From contig NC_079206.1 of assembly GCF_026745355.1 (NCBI RefSeq), forward strand, positions 8,766,031 through 8,830,030: a DNA stretch of 64,000 nucleotides, in the 5' to 3' direction. The position numbers and the translations under genes are program-made. Of this stretch, positions 1 through 13,000 are shown one piece after another. The notes beneath the pieces are model-generated. The model did no database searches. It was not told the DNA's origin and saw only the letters and a program-made list of their open reading frames with translations. How positions within the stretch are numbered: the stretch's first letter is position 1; every line of letters begins with the position of its first letter. This stretch comes from Beta vulgaris subsp. vulgaris. Taxonomy: Eukaryota > Streptophyta > Magnoliopsida > Caryophyllales > Amaranthaceae.

Positions 1-219
1 ACTACTCCATAAAATGAATGTAAAATACCACTCTCTTTTGTTGACCATGCATCTCATATTCTGATGCATGTAGATGTAGTACTTGATGTGTCATTTGAGT
101 GCTTAATGCCCACTTCATTTCATGTGACAAGTGATGTATCTGGTTGTAGTGTTAATGAAACACACAAATTTTATAAAGAGGATGAGATGAGAGTGGTGGG
201 TGTGGGTGCATTTTATTGA
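1..219. other. Left-edge spacer, nothing recognised
   Basis: No convincing exon, RNA gene or element end is visible here. It lies immediately outside the 9-bp target duplication of the Mutator-like element that begins at 229. Confidence 0.4.
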
Positions 220-228
220 AATCTTTAT

Positions 229-1268
229 CGATTTTTTCACCATATATTTTTGATAATTTTTTTTTGCACTATATACTCTCGTAAGTTTCTAAATTCACCA
301 TACACTCTCCAATTCTCAAAAAATACACCAAACTACCCTTTTGACTAACGGTGTTAGACTTCCGTTAGTCATTAATCCATGATCTCTCCTAAACCTAATT
401 AACTACCCTGAACAGTAAGTAATCCTAAAAACCATAACTAATCCTAAAAAACTAACTAATCCTAAACCCCTAACCCTAAAAACCCTAAAAGCCCACCAGC
501 CCCCACCCACCCCCAGCCCACCAGCCCCCAACAATCCCAGCCCACCACCCCCAACAACCCCAGCCACACCAACCACTCCTCCCCCTCCCTCGCAGCTCCC
601 ATTCCCGCAGCTGCGCCTCCCCCTCCCGCAACCACTCCTCCTCCACCGCCTTAATTCCTCGCAGCTCCCCCTCCCCTTCTCCCGATTTCATCCCAAAATC
701 CTCCCCCTCCCCCGCCTGACCGCCTCCTCACTCTCCTCTCCTTCTCCCGATTTCAACCCGAAATCCTCCCTCTCCCGATTTTAGCCCGAGATTCTCCCTC
801 TCCCCGCCTGGCCGCCTCCTCACTCTACTCCCATTCTCAAATTCAAAAATTTCAACAAAAAAAATTTCTAAAATATTGGCCGGAGTTGAGATGTGGTCGA
901 AATCTTAGCCGAAATTTCAAATCAGAGAAGACGACTTCACAGAGACTTGGTTGCGGCCGCGGGGAGGGAGAGGCGTAGTGGGGCTGCGGGGGAGGGGTTG
1001 GTGGCGCTGGGAGTGGGGGTGCTGGTGGGCCTAGGGGTTGAGGGTGGGTTAGGGAGAGAGAGGGGGTTAGGGTTACTTAGGGTTTTAAGTTAGTTAATTT
1101 GGGTTAGAGGGAGAATTAGGAGTTAATGACTTACAAAGTTTAACTCCGTTAGTCATTCAGGGTGAGTGGATGTAATTTTTCAAAAGTGGGGGTATATGGT
1201 AAATATCAAAAGTCGAAAGGGTATATGGTGCAAAAAAAATTTGTCAGTGGTATGTGGTGAAAAAATCG
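229..1268. mobile_element. Mutator-like element with GC-rich cargo (MULE-1)
   Basis: The ends are inverted: CGATTTTTTCACCA at 229 and TGGTGAAAAAATCG ending at 1268. They are flanked by an exact 9-bp target duplication AATCTTTAT (220-228 and 1269-1277), the usual size for Mutator-like elements. The inverted similarity continues inward for roughly 150 bp with many mismatches and includes the shared CTAACGG/GTTAGTCATT block, so the copy is fairly old. The interior (about 485-1090) is far more GC-rich than its surroundings, contains repeated CTCCTC/CCCGATTT units near 690-830, and is bordered by CCCTAA-like stretches in inverted orientation. No transposase is present, so it is non-autonomous. The GC-rich core could be captured gene sequence, but I cannot name a source. 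The short Trp/Gly-rich reading frames inside look spurious. Confidence 0.8.
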
Positions 1269-1277
1269 AATCTTTAT

Positions 1278-1945
1278 TGATCTGCTATGTAACTAAGTTT
1301 AGGGCTTTTTTAACAAAAGTAGTATTAATTAGATCGTTCTTAATTTTAATAGTTCTTAACTTTAATACTAGCTATTAAGATTAGATGTCAAAATAATCTT
1401 TGATCAAGTAATGTTGGATAAAACTAGCTATCAAACTAGTAAATAAAATTCTAAATTTATTTGGAAATTATGTAAAATGGGTTTAACCGTGTCATTTTGT
1501 ATCGAAAATCTCAATACTAACACGATCTATATAATAGGATGGCATTGTATTGATTCGTTTAATTAAAGGGGTTGAAAGTCCTCAACATTAACCATTTTTT
1601 CGCATTCAGTTCATGTAGTGTTATCGTATTGTGCCAACTTTTGCTAACTCTGATATTATGATTTTTTAGTATTTTAATATAAAAATTCAAAAATTGGTAG
1701 TGATACCACATGGACCCCAACTTTTCCAAGAAGTTACATTAGCCAAAATAAGGTAACATTGTGTGTATAAAATTTTATTAGGTAACATAAAAAAATTTAG
1801 CAAAATGCATAATATGTTATTAGAAGAAACATTGAATCTCTGGGTGAGTGGCCCTGTACGAAGACAGCCCAGAGAAAATTCATCTTACCACGAGTTTCCG
1901 AAAGGAGGGCCTAAAAAAAGATAAATTTGATCAAAACTTATTAAA
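1278..1945. other. AT-rich intergenic spacer
   Basis: Low-complexity AT-rich DNA between MULE-1 and a small MITE. No exon, RNA gene or paired element end was found. Confidence 0.4.
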
Positions 1946-2099
1946 AGAGACGGTCTAATTTTAATATAAAAGTAGACAAAGTCACTAAATGGATTAAACT
2001 AGTCACCGAAAGAAATTATCCTAGTCACTATTGTGCTAATTCTCTTTATAATATCGGATTTACCATTGCCTAATTTTAGTTTAAAAGTAGGCGGTCTCT
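1946..2099. repeat. 154-bp MITE-like repeat, copy 1
   Basis: The repeat starts AGAGACGGTCTAATTTTAAT and ends in the inverted form with GGCGGTCTCT. A second copy of the same 154-bp length lies at 22923-23076, with identical blocks such as AAAGTAGGCGGTCTCTTACA and TTTACCATTGCCTAATTTTA. The matching lengths and inverted ends suggest a defined mobile element. Superfamily is not assigned because the target duplication is unclear (TTA is possible). It sits just upstream of the RSM22-like gene, in or near its promoter. Confidence 0.6.
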
Positions 2100-2458
2100 T
2101 ACAAGACAAATTCAAATTTGATTTTCTTGAAATAAAAAAAGAAGTATCACAAAAGGAGCAATTTCTAGTGGCAAAAACCGACCAATAACATTTTTGGTTA
2201 AATCAAAGACATCATGGAGAAATTCAGAAATCTACAGTCCGCTGATCCATAGTTATTTTGGGCCAGGTGCTATAACTTTTTGGATCGCAACTAAAACCCA
2301 ACCACTTAAATTGGGCATCATCAACAGCTCAAAAAAAACCAAATTACCCAATGAAAAACAGGCCCAAATTCCCACTCTTACCTCATCAAACTACAGTAGA
2401 GAAACTATCAAGAACCTAAAACCCTTCACTCTCTCTCCTAAAACCCTCCGGCGAAGAA
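2100..2458 (+). promoter_or_regulatory. Upstream region and 5' leader of the RSM22-like gene
   Basis: This short interval separates the MITE from the start codon of the RSM22-like gene. The last 60 bp are pyrimidine-rich (CTTCACTCTCTCTCCT), as is common for plant 5' leaders. No TATA box can be assigned with confidence. A reading frame from 2194 overlaps the start codon in another frame and is probably accidental. Confidence 0.4.
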
Positions 2459-5400
2459 ATGTCGGCATTAGTACCGGAAACTTCTCGCCGACTAATTACG
2501 CCGGAAACTATCCGTTTAGCGGCGAAACAATCGTCGAAATGCAACGTCATTCCCGACCGTCTTCGTCGCGCCATTGAAAAATATCTTCAAGGTTTTGTTT
2601 TTTACCACTTTTCTCTCTCCTCACCTTCAATTTCTTCATTGGAGAATTCTGAGCTGAAAATTTTGTTGTTTTTTTGAATTGATTAGAGCAAGAAATGGGG
2701 CATATAAAGAAGAAAGTACTGAGATTAACGGAATCTTTCGCGGAAATTAAGGATGTAAATCGGTTGCTTCCATTGTCGATATCAAAGGAGCTTGTTGAGG
2801 ATCCATTGAAATCAATGGAGCAAACAAAGAGGTGGAAAATTAAGAGTGAATATGGTGATATTGGATTAACTTACACAGATGATGAGACTGTTGCTTATGT
2901 TGCCTCTCGAATGCCTGCTGTTTATTCTGCTTGTTTTAGAATCCTGCGTGAGGTGATTTTTGTTGCTTTTTAATTGCAAATTTCATAGTTCTTGTTTTGA
3001 ATTGAAGTTATTGTGTTAGCGTTTGGTGTGCTAGTGAGGTAAATGTTTAGAGTGATCCCTAGTTCATAACGATTACGAACAATTTTTGTTCAGTACAACA
3101 GCTGTTTATTGAAATCAAAATTGCACCAACTTATGTAGCTAATGCCTAGTAGTCGGTATTCTAATTTCCATGTGTAACATATGATATTCCCTATACAACA
3201 TTTTATGAATTGATATACAATGTTTGTTCTCAAATATACAAGAAAATGTTATGGAGTTTTTTTTGCTTATAATGGTTATGAATTAGGAAGTTCTTGTAGA
3301 ATTTGAGGCTACATGGTAATTTTTTTTTTTTGCTCCCTCTTATATGAAAGCTATATGATATCGAAAGGAAAAATTCCTAATTCATAACCATCATGAACTC
3401 TTCTTTTTTGGTGTATTGATTTATAAATTTTGCTTATGTAGAAAATTTTGCTTATGAGAATTAAGGTATCTATATGATCTACTGGCTATCTTAAATGATA
3501 AAATATGACTAAATTGTTCATAACGGTTATCAATTAGTAGTGGGCAACACTTTTAAAGGGGTAATTTAAGGATGTGAATTGTGTTTGTCTTTAATACTCA
3601 GTTACTTTAGGGGCCTATAGCAAATTTGCTTTATTGATCTTGTAGATACGAAGAAGAGTTCCGGATTTTGCTCCAGCTAAAGTGTTGGATTTCGGGTCCG
3701 GTACTGGTTCGGCTTTCTGGTGAGACCTCCCCTCTTTTTTTTACTTTAAAGTCTCAGCTCTCTAATTTATAAACCAAAGCATATAGCTTGTAGATTGGGT
3801 TGTTGGTAGTGAATTTATTTTGTGAACAAAATGGTGCAGGGCTTTGAGAGAGGTTTGGCCGCGCACAATGGAGAGGTTCAATTTAGTTGAGCCCTCACAA
3901 TCAATGCAACGTGCTGGTGTTAGCCTTGTTCGAGGTAACTAGTGAACTTTGTTACTTCTTGCTAGCATTGCACTCATTTCTATTCTTAATTCGAACAAAT
4001 TTTCAATTGGTAGATATCAAGAACTTGCCACTTATTCACAGCTACAGTAACATTCAATCCTTAACTCAAGATATCAAAAAGGCTGAAAGGGAACATGACC
4101 TTGTCATTGCTGTGAGTTTCTATGATTGTTCATCTCAATTGCCTGCACATTTTATATATATCGCTCACTTCAAACTTTAGATTTGTGCTTCAACTCGTGT
4201 TTGCTTCTTTTGCTATTGCATGGCTCTTGCTCCAAAGTCCTATGTTCTTGGAGAAATTCCGTCACTGAAGGATAGGATTGCAATAGTACGACAACTGTGG
4301 GGTCTTACTCGAGATATTCTGGTAATTTCTTACTTGTGGTTTTTTTTGGAGTCCGTGTTGTATGTATGGGAGTTTCTGGTGGGATATAGTAAGCTATTTC
4401 AGTTGCAAAGGGAGATACCTTTGAAGCCTTATTAAGAACAAAACTATTTCTGGTTGTTGTGGAGTGTTCTTTTTTTTCTAGTAAAAAGTTATAATGAGTT
4501 TTCACTATGATAACATTTCTGTGTTACTTTGTGCTAGGTACTTGTTGAACCAGGCACACCTGAAGGGTCAAATATTATATCTCAGATGCGATCACATATT
4601 TTATGGATGGAGAAGAGGGTATGTCATGCATGTTATGGTTAGACCTTTTGTGTTCGCAACCTCTTGGATAAGCTTAAGCCTATGTTACTCAAATTCAACC
4701 ACTAGTGTCAGACATAGATACATGTGAGGTTACCCGCTTGGCCATTCTGTGGAAAACTTGCATGTTCAATGATGAATTGCCAAGTATCAGTATCTATGTT
4801 GAAGAGTTGAGTACCTGGCATGAGCATGGAGGTGAAACTGAGAGTAACAGTACAGCAAGATGGTTTTAAGGGGTTTCTTACCCTTCTATATCGACCTTTA
4901 GAAATCTTCATTAGTTGCCTGTTTTTCTCATTACTTGTATTTTAACCCTGCTGTATGACATCATATGCATGTTTGTATTTTCTTAGAAATGCCGAAAACG
5001 TAAAGATACATCTGATGATGCTCCCGAAAAGCGCGGAGCTTCCAGAGATGGTGCTTATGTAGTTGCTCCTGTGAGTATTAACTATATAACTGTCTACTGC
5101 CTCCAGAATATGTTAGGAAGAGATGACTTACCTTTGTCATGGGTTGTTTTTTCCTCAGTGTCCACATGATGGGCCTTGTCCACTGGCAAACACTGGAAAA
5201 TATTGTCACTTTGTTCAACGGTTGGAAAGAACAGAATCACAGCGTGCATTTAAGGTTCTTCTCTCATCCAAAAGCTCTTGTATCCAGGATGTTTTTCATG
5301 TTGCTTTATATCATTTGGAGTAGTAATGGCTTGGAGATATGGCATGAGAATTGGTTGAGGACGTTCAATATCACCTCTCTTGTAACTAGGACAAACCTCC

Positions 5401-8400
5401 ATACCATCTTCTAAAGTGCCCAACACCATTTAGATGATAATGCATTCTATGATGAGGTATTATCATGAAAAGAATTTAATCTACCGAAGTTTTGACTCTA
5501 AAACCCCTTTTGCATAAAGAAGCACTCTTAGTAATAATGACATTCTTTGTGCTACCAAAGTTCACAGGCATGATCCAACTCCACTTCACCTGCAAGGAAA
5601 ATGAGAAAGCCTAGTGCTTTTTTAAAAAGTTATGCACTTTATATCAATATGTTGGAAATTATAGATTCATGATATGCCATATAGATCTGTGGCAATTATA
5701 TATGCCAACTTAACATTTTTGAAAAAAAATCTTTCTTTGGAGATCTGTGGCATCACATCACCTTCAAGGGAGTCACCCTGGGTTAAAATCATGATAGGGT
5801 TAAGGCTCACATGTTTTAGCTATTTGGGAAAGGCCACTGAGTACCAGCTGCTTCACCAGTATGTCATCTTTGATAGAGCAGGAGTGGGGCCAGTTCACGT
5901 TAGAACAATCTGTTGAAGGGTGAAGTACTTAAGCGTGCTTATGTTGGGATTTGTGACCATGCTTTTGATTTTTACGTGCAGAGATCAAGCGGTGCACCTT
6001 TACGTGGGTTTGAGGATGAGAAGTTTTCCTATGTTGCGTTGAGACGAGGAAAAAGACCACAGTGAGTATTGTTAACTCATATGCTATATTTTCGTGGTGG
6101 ACTGCTCTATCAATACTATGTGATCTTTATGTGCTTAGAATGGTTAATTTAGTATTTTAAAATTCTAAATAAACTATATTGTGGAGCGACCACACCAACC
6201 TAGAAATTTGGAAGTATGTTGCAAGTATATTAATCAATTACTGTAACTATATGTTTTTTCGGTATGCTATTTATAAACTAATTATTTCACATCTAACTAT
6301 TTCATGTTCTCATTAGTACTTTAAATGAGGCATATAGATGTTTAGACATTTTACTCAAACCCTCTATAAATTTTCTAATTTTCTGACAGCAAGTGGCTCA
6401 TGCAGCACTTCCTGCTCCAAGCCCGTAGTGCTCTCCTATCTAATAGTAATATGAAGCTATGTTACTCGGACTCTTGGGTTTGGATTCGTCAGAGTATTGG
6501 ACACGTATAATCATATATGCTTGTATGTTTTTCCTGCTATCTAAGTAGCATAGCCAATTAGTTATATCCATTTGAGGTGTCAAACAAGATGACAGCAAGT
6601 TGAGTTGGAGTAACAAAGATCGGAAAGAAAGAGCAATTGCGTGCTTATCATAGAACGCGAGTTGCATTTTTTGCCTGTGACTGCTATAATACATGTTGAT
6701 TTGTTCAATGCCAGCCATTTGTTCTACTTTTTTCTTGCCTTTTACGTCTCTTGATGTATAGGCTGTGAATTCTGTGATAACTGATGGAATGTCTTTTGTA
6801 TTTTGATAGGGAGCCTTGGCCTCTTGATGGCATAAAGTTTGACACCTTAAAAGAACTGCATGCCAAAAGAAAACCTGAGGATCTTGAAATTGACTATGGT
6901 ATGTGTTTCTTATATCCTATCCCCCCAGGCCCCGACTCCAGCATTATAGTTGGGTTGCTTGGGGAAGGAACAGTTTTCCCTGAATTTTTTTTTCCTTTGC
7001 CTCAATTTCCTTCTTGTGATGCCCCTAAAAGATTGCCCCATATCATAAATCGACCATGGGGGACCACTACTTTACTCTCGCATTCATTCTGTTTGGTGCC
7101 ACCATGTTTGTCTTTCATTGACTCCCCCAACCAAAGAAGTAAAGAGCAATAAATACTCAATTGGACAAACACTTGAGGCGAAAGGGAGTAAACAATAATA
7201 GAGGTAAAAGCATCTGGTCTCTCGATAATTGATGGCAGAGGATGCAGCTAATGGTTGTGAATATCTGAGCCTCTTGGCTTAAAGTGTGTTGTAGGTCATG
7301 GAAATAGATCGTATGCCGATTGGTTAGGCTTCCTTGTACACTCAATTTTAAACCCTTTTTGAGGAAGTCTCATGTGTGTCGTGTTTTCAGTAATAATTTG
7401 TTAAGTGGGAATCGTTAAATTGGATGTGAAAGTTAGAAGAAAAGGTGATAACTTCGATGTTTGAAGAAGGTGATACCATGTTTGCTTTTTTGGTAAATTT
7501 TAAACGAGGATAGAATGGGATTTAAGAAGTGAAATGAATAGGCCTTGATTATTGCTATTTATTTTCATCTTATTCAGTTTTAATTTTTACCAGTGGGATG
7601 CCATGTTTCATTCACACTCCGGAATTTTGCCGCGGAACCTACTCCTTTTTCATCCCAAAAAGGGATTACTATAATATACGAAAGGAGTTAAGAGTTAGAC
7701 ATGAAATATGTTTGCTTGATGGTGAAATTGTTTTATGAATAAATACGAAGACATGGTTATGTTACGTGAACTCACGTGGAGTTTTAACATTTTGCTGATC
7801 ATGTAGGCAACTGATTTTTCCTTGCATCTCTAAGCAAATATGCATTTATCTAGAATTTCTGTAAAAAATGAACTGAGAACAGATGACTCATTAGATTTCC
7901 CTATACTTCCTCCGTTTTTTTTAGATGTTACACTTTCTATTTTAGGAAGTTTTAAATTAGATGTTACACTTTTATTTTGGGTAATAACTTCTTTCTATCT
8001 CTCTCCTATCACATGTTCACATGGGACCCTTTTGTTTTTCATTCTCTCTATCTCTCTCCTCTCCAAAATTACCTAGGAGTCCGTGATTTGAAAAGTGTAA
8101 CATCTAATTAAAAACGGAGGAAGTATTATAAAGTAATAGATGATTGACTGATTTTCATTAATTAAGAGTTGATAAAAACAGCCTCTCTTCGTACAGTTAG
8201 CCTGGCTTTACTAGCCAAGGCAGACCTCCTTTAGAATCATTGTGGTATGTTGATGTTATGTATCATGCTTACAACTGATTTTCCGCATAATGGATTAGAA
8301 GGGGGAAGCAATGATTTTCTCACCAGGGTAAAGGACATTTTCCCATCAAGTGGGGTATTTTGAGATGGTGAACGCTTTTGTTATTCTAATGCTTGGAATT

Positions 8401-9235
8401 GGTTTTCTTGATAGATAGATTATATGGGATATACTGGTCTAACTTTCAAATCATTGATGGTAATTCTCTCTTTGACCATCATATATCTACAAACTTTCAC
8501 TATCTCCTCTCTTCTAAGGTAAAAGTTAAGTTTAGCCACCCTATACTATGCCTACTGTTATATATTCTGTTGAGTTTGACAAGTGTTTATTGTTAGATTA
8601 AATGGAAGATGTCTTCTTCTTTAACCTAAAATGAGCTGTTAGTATTACATATCTTCCATAAGGGTGCTTAGGTATTAATTGTACCAAAAATCTTGTTGAT
8701 GATGGATTCATTATCTAGCTCTTGTTTAAATTTGCCAACTTTGAGTACCCTTAAGTTGCGGTTGGTGATTTGCACATTGAAGTCTTGGATGCGCAGGTGG
8801 CCTTTTCTGTGTGCCTATCAACCCAAAGTTGAAACCTTTTGATTCGCTTAAGCACTAACTTGTCCTAACTGACAAATTCTGATGCTGAACTCTTCTCTGT
8901 TGTCAGAGGACCAATATGAGCAAGAAACTGATGATATTGTTCCCTATGAGGCCCATCATTCTTCATATGATTCTGATGCAACAGAATCTGATGCTGTTAC
9001 CGATCATGAAGAGGAAGAAGAGCAGGCAGGTCGTGCAGATTTAGGAAGTGGTTGGGGAAGAATAATCTTCATGCCTCAAAGGAGGGGCAGACGTGTTGCA
9101 ATGGATGTTTGCCGGGCCACCAAGCGTGATGGTTCTGAAGGCTCGTTTGATCATATGGTCATTACACGTGCGAAAAATCCAACCTTACATCATCAAGCTC
9201 GGAAGTCTTTGTGGGGGGATCTGTGGCCTTTCTAG
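2459..9235 (+). CDS. RSM22: RSM22/METTL17-type mitochondrial ribosome small-subunit assembly factor
   Basis: Twelve exons join in frame to 502 codons plus TAG: 2459-2591, 2687-2952, 3646-3719, 3840-3934, 4014-4111, 4238-4321, 4538-4618, 4987-5070, 5159-5254, 5982-6061, 6810-6898, 8907-9235. All introns are GT-AG. The N-terminus is basic and Ser/Arg-rich, as in a mitochondrial presequence. An SAM-binding motif VLDFGSGTGSAFWAL lies near residues 146-160. The CPHDGPCPLANTGKYCHF segment (Cys 306, 312, 321) plus Cys 462 fits the Fe-S or zinc cysteine set known for the METTL17/Rsm22 family. A Glu-rich acidic stretch at 428-432 precedes the conserved C-terminal RRGRRVAMDVC. Family members bind the mitochondrial small ribosomal subunit during assembly; whether the plant protein methylates anything is unknown to me. 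Intron 11 (about 2 kb) carries a Stowaway MITE. The acceptor of exon 6 is the least certain junction. The next gene is convergent. Confidence 0.9.
7906..8123. mobile_element. Stowaway-like MITE in intron 11 of the RSM22-like gene
   Basis: The 218-bp element starts CTTCCTCCGTTTTTTTTAGA and ends with the inverted form AAAAACGGAGGAAG, with TA on both sides (7904-7905, 8124-8125). CTCCCTCCGTT-type ends and a TA duplication define Stowaway MITEs of the Tc1/mariner group. AGATGTTACACTTT occurs twice at the left end (an extra partial terminus) and inverted at the right end. It is well away from the splice sites. A diverged relative lies at 49424-49630. Confidence 0.88.
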
Positions 9236-10066
9236 GCGAAGCTGATAGTTTTCACTTTTCATGCTGAGTTATCTAATTCACATGGCAGTGCGGTGATTCG
9301 TAGATGCTGCATTTGCTCTTTGCATGTCGAGTTATGAGAAGTCACTATTGGATTTTTTGCCTTTTAGTGACTCTTTGGCTCATCTTGGGCCACATGGTGG
9401 AAAGGGTGTTTTTCATAAGTTCAAATATTGTCCCAAATTAGCCAAAGCGCTATTACCTATTGGCCATTCAGACAAAAATCTCAGTGGTTTTGGCCTAGGG
9501 TTTATCAATTTTGGCTAGGGTTCTGGAGAGTGTAGATGTTTATATCTTTTCATCAGAAGCTGGAAATACACTTGGATGGAGCAAGGTGCGTCTTTGTGCT
9601 GAAGTGCTGAACCTTGGACGCAGCGATCTTGCAGCAACTATCCAGAGGACCAGCTCCTGGTGAGGCATGGTTGATAAAACCACTGTCATTTCTAGACAAA
9701 ATGTATCATGTATATATGCCAGGCGCTGGTCTGACCGTAAATTTGATTATGTTGCAGTCATACGTAGAAATATATGATATTTTTATCGTGGTGTTTGTAC
9801 AAGCATGAGATGGTTTTATTCCATATTTCTTTTTCCATCAATAATTTAATCTTTTCCAGCATGTGTTTGTTTCGTGTTTGTGTTGACATGATGCTGTTAC
9901 AGGACAGATGCATGAGATCAATATGAACTTGGATTGCTTCATGATCTGTTTCAACTGTGAGAGCCAAACAAAACCAAGAAAGTAAATCTTAGACTATACA
10001 ATTTAGGAATCAAAAATATCTACAAGGTAAGTTTTTGATACTTAAGCCTACCATGCGAAGTCTAAA
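9236..10066. other. Convergent 3' region between the RSM22-like and WD40 genes
   Basis: These 831 bp lie between the stop codons of two convergent genes and should hold both 3' untranslated regions. No further exon or repeat is evident. AATAATTTAAT near 9840 could serve as an AT-rich polyadenylation region for the + gene, but plant poly(A) signals are too loose to be sure. Confidence 0.5.
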
Positions 10067-13000
10067 CTATCGACCAAAACTGGTTGAACTTCCTAAGCTA
10101 CGGCAATTCTCTCTACAACGGTTTCTAATATTAGAAAATGAAGATCTAAGGGATTTCCCTGGATATCGAACAGGCAATCCGTAATTATGATATGTTCTAA
10201 TTTGTCCATCCTTTCCTCCTGTTACTATCACAAGCCCCCACATATGAGAACCACTCAAAATGCTTTCGCATACATTCCTCAAGAACCCGTAATCAATGTC
10301 TCCAACAGCTGGTGAAACAAGTGCTGCTCGTAAGTTTCGTAATGCCGCATCTTCCTGTGATCTTATCGTAGATGGCGACACATGATCATGGTTGGTATTA
10401 GTAGTTTGTTTTGGTGTCAATGGTGGCAGTTCTGAGGTGGATGTCCGAATACCATGCCAAGGTACCGCGATCAATGCATTGTCTGATATAAAACTTTCAG
10501 AAGACCATATGTTTTTCGGTTTGTTGTTGGAAATTCTTCCCTTGTTAGGATGATTCCATATGTATATATTTGAATCATCAGTTGCTGAGATTATGTGCTT
10601 TCCATCAGCTGTATAAGATGCGAATACTTGGCTTCCTCGATCAATCAGTGGGAGAGAACCTATTTTGCAAAAGAGAACAAAATTACAAAAATTCTCAACT
10701 AAAACCACCTATGATCTTACAATAGGTCATACCATTCATTTATGATGAACTATATCAACAACAATATTCGACTTAATTATTACATACGGTTTTAGGATAA
10801 TAAATATAATTCAAACTTGGGAAATTATCCCATGATATTCCAGAGGTTTAGCTTTAAGATAAAACTTAAAATGTTATTTTCACACCATAACTCAATATAA
10901 TTAGTGTGTTCTGGTTTTGTTAAAGTAAGGAGAATGCTTTTTGTGATGAAATAAGGAGAGAGTGATTATTTTGCTCAACAATAGCAGAGCATAGAACTAT
11001 CAGAAAAAAAAAATTGCTGTTGTTAAATGAACTCTAATTTCTGTAATCAAAGTTAATTTGGATGTTAAAATATAGGAAAAATTCACAAAAGAGAGTCGAA
11101 CTATTACCCATTTTCTTTGATAAGTCCCAACTATGGATTATTCCATGCAGGTCCCAAGTTTACTATCTTGTGATTTTCATAGGTCCTGAGTTACTTATAG
11201 CCGGTTTAGAAGCTAAAATTTTTAAATATTTACCATCTTCGAACACTTTCAGCAAGTGACACATACTATAAAATAGGGCCAACGTTTAAAAATCTCACCT
11301 TTTAAAACATTTATATGTAATTCAGGACTTATAAAAATCACATACCCGTTATTGTGAATTTCTCCTAAAATATACCAACCTCTAAGTTTGCAGATGATAT
11401 CAGCTCCCTTAAGTATTCGAACTAGGGAGTCGGCCGAGCTAACTACTACTTCACTTGGGTTAATCGGTGAAAACTGTGATGAGAAAGAAAAGTGAGATAT
11501 TGCTATTGCAACAAAAGGCAGAAAATTTTGACATGGAGAGAAAGAAAGATATAGAAAATTTGTCATAACCTGAAAACCAGTTATTCTCTTGCAAGCTAAT
11601 GTCTTCTTGTATTGCAAGTATATAACAGAAACGTGACGCAGAAAATCATCTGCTGCATGCAATGTTTCATCAGTACTTTTTCTGACTGCAAAATTCAAAG
11701 CTCGGAATTTGCCTAACCAGTTGAATTAAGTTGGTTATAATGTAGTGAATACATGAATAATTTATAACCAAGTAAACTAAGCCTTTAGTAATTCGATTAA
11801 GTACTCAAACAAGCATAAAATTTGACCATTGAACTGATCGATCATCTTAGAAGGTGGGTGTTCTTGGTGCAAAGCCTGTGTAATTATGATACAGTAATAA
11901 TAATCTTGACAATTATCGGTCTAAAATGAGGAGAGACGATTAGTCTTAGAAAAGAGATCGACTCAAATGTGATGCTTGACTGCTTGTTAAAGAGAAAACT
12001 ACGCATGTAATTAGGACTAGTTGTCTCATGTAGATGAAGAAGAGGGAGAATGACTAACATAAAAGATTCTAGAATACTCCACCTATTGTCAATTGATTTT
12101 AGGATAGAACTCGAAGGACAGTTTGAAATGCATGGTTTCCGTGCCTATTTCTATACTTGAACTCAGTTATAACGATGAAAATTCCGACACTAGACCAACT
12201 GAAGACTAGCATCAGATTACTTAGCAGAGCTGCAGAAATAGAGGCTATCATACCTGAGATTTCAAAAAATGAGCAGTTTCCAACCATTGAGCCAACAATA
12301 CCACCCTGTCATCAAGCAAAATAAGTTCTACAAATGAAAGCTGATGGTCGATATAGCGAAATTAAAAAATTAATCATACAGTTACTAATTATATCTTGAA
12401 TACTGAATACAGATACTCGAAACTACTTGGCTCCATATCACTATCATTGGTTGTCAAAACCGAAAACAATAACAGAAACAATAACAATAACAATAACGAT
12501 AACAAAAAGACCATTGGCCTGACCTTTCCATCAGGCCGGTAGCAAATAGCAGTGACGATTTCCTTGACATCAATCCAGTCAATCACTTGACATCTTAGAA
12601 CATCCCAAACGCGGACTATTCCATCTATAGAACCACTGATGAAGTAGTTATCATCCATGGGATTGAACTGTCCACAAGTTACTACATCAATAACAATGAC
12701 ACAAAAAAGAGTCACAAACAAGGCTATTCAAGCCAATGACATAAGTTGAATAACATACATGCTGGGCTAATTCATACTAGAAAATAGAATAGAATGTAAT
12801 AGAAACATAAACTTCACATTACCAAAATCATTGTGAGGAAAAACTCTTAGACATTGGCTACATCCTACTTCCCACAATCGCACTGTCTTATCAACTGAAG
12901 AAGAAAGCAAATGCTGCATTGAAAGAAAAGGTGCAATGAATTCATAAATCCAAAGAAAGGTTAATCATTTGTCATGTGACTAGTTCAAACTAGTTTTTCG

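Noticed and set aside
454..490. Telomere-like CCCTAAA repeats
   Set aside because: Only a few degenerate units, with an inverted counterpart at the other end of the same transposon; they are part of the element, not a telomere or fusion point.
485..1093. Trp/Gly-rich and Gly/Leu-rich reading frames
   Set aside because: They follow from the GC-rich repetitive core of a Mutator-like element and show no domain.
2194..2577. 127-codon frame overlapping the RSM22 start
   Set aside because: Out of frame with the conserved protein, low-complexity, and the frame from 2459 splices correctly into the conserved exons.
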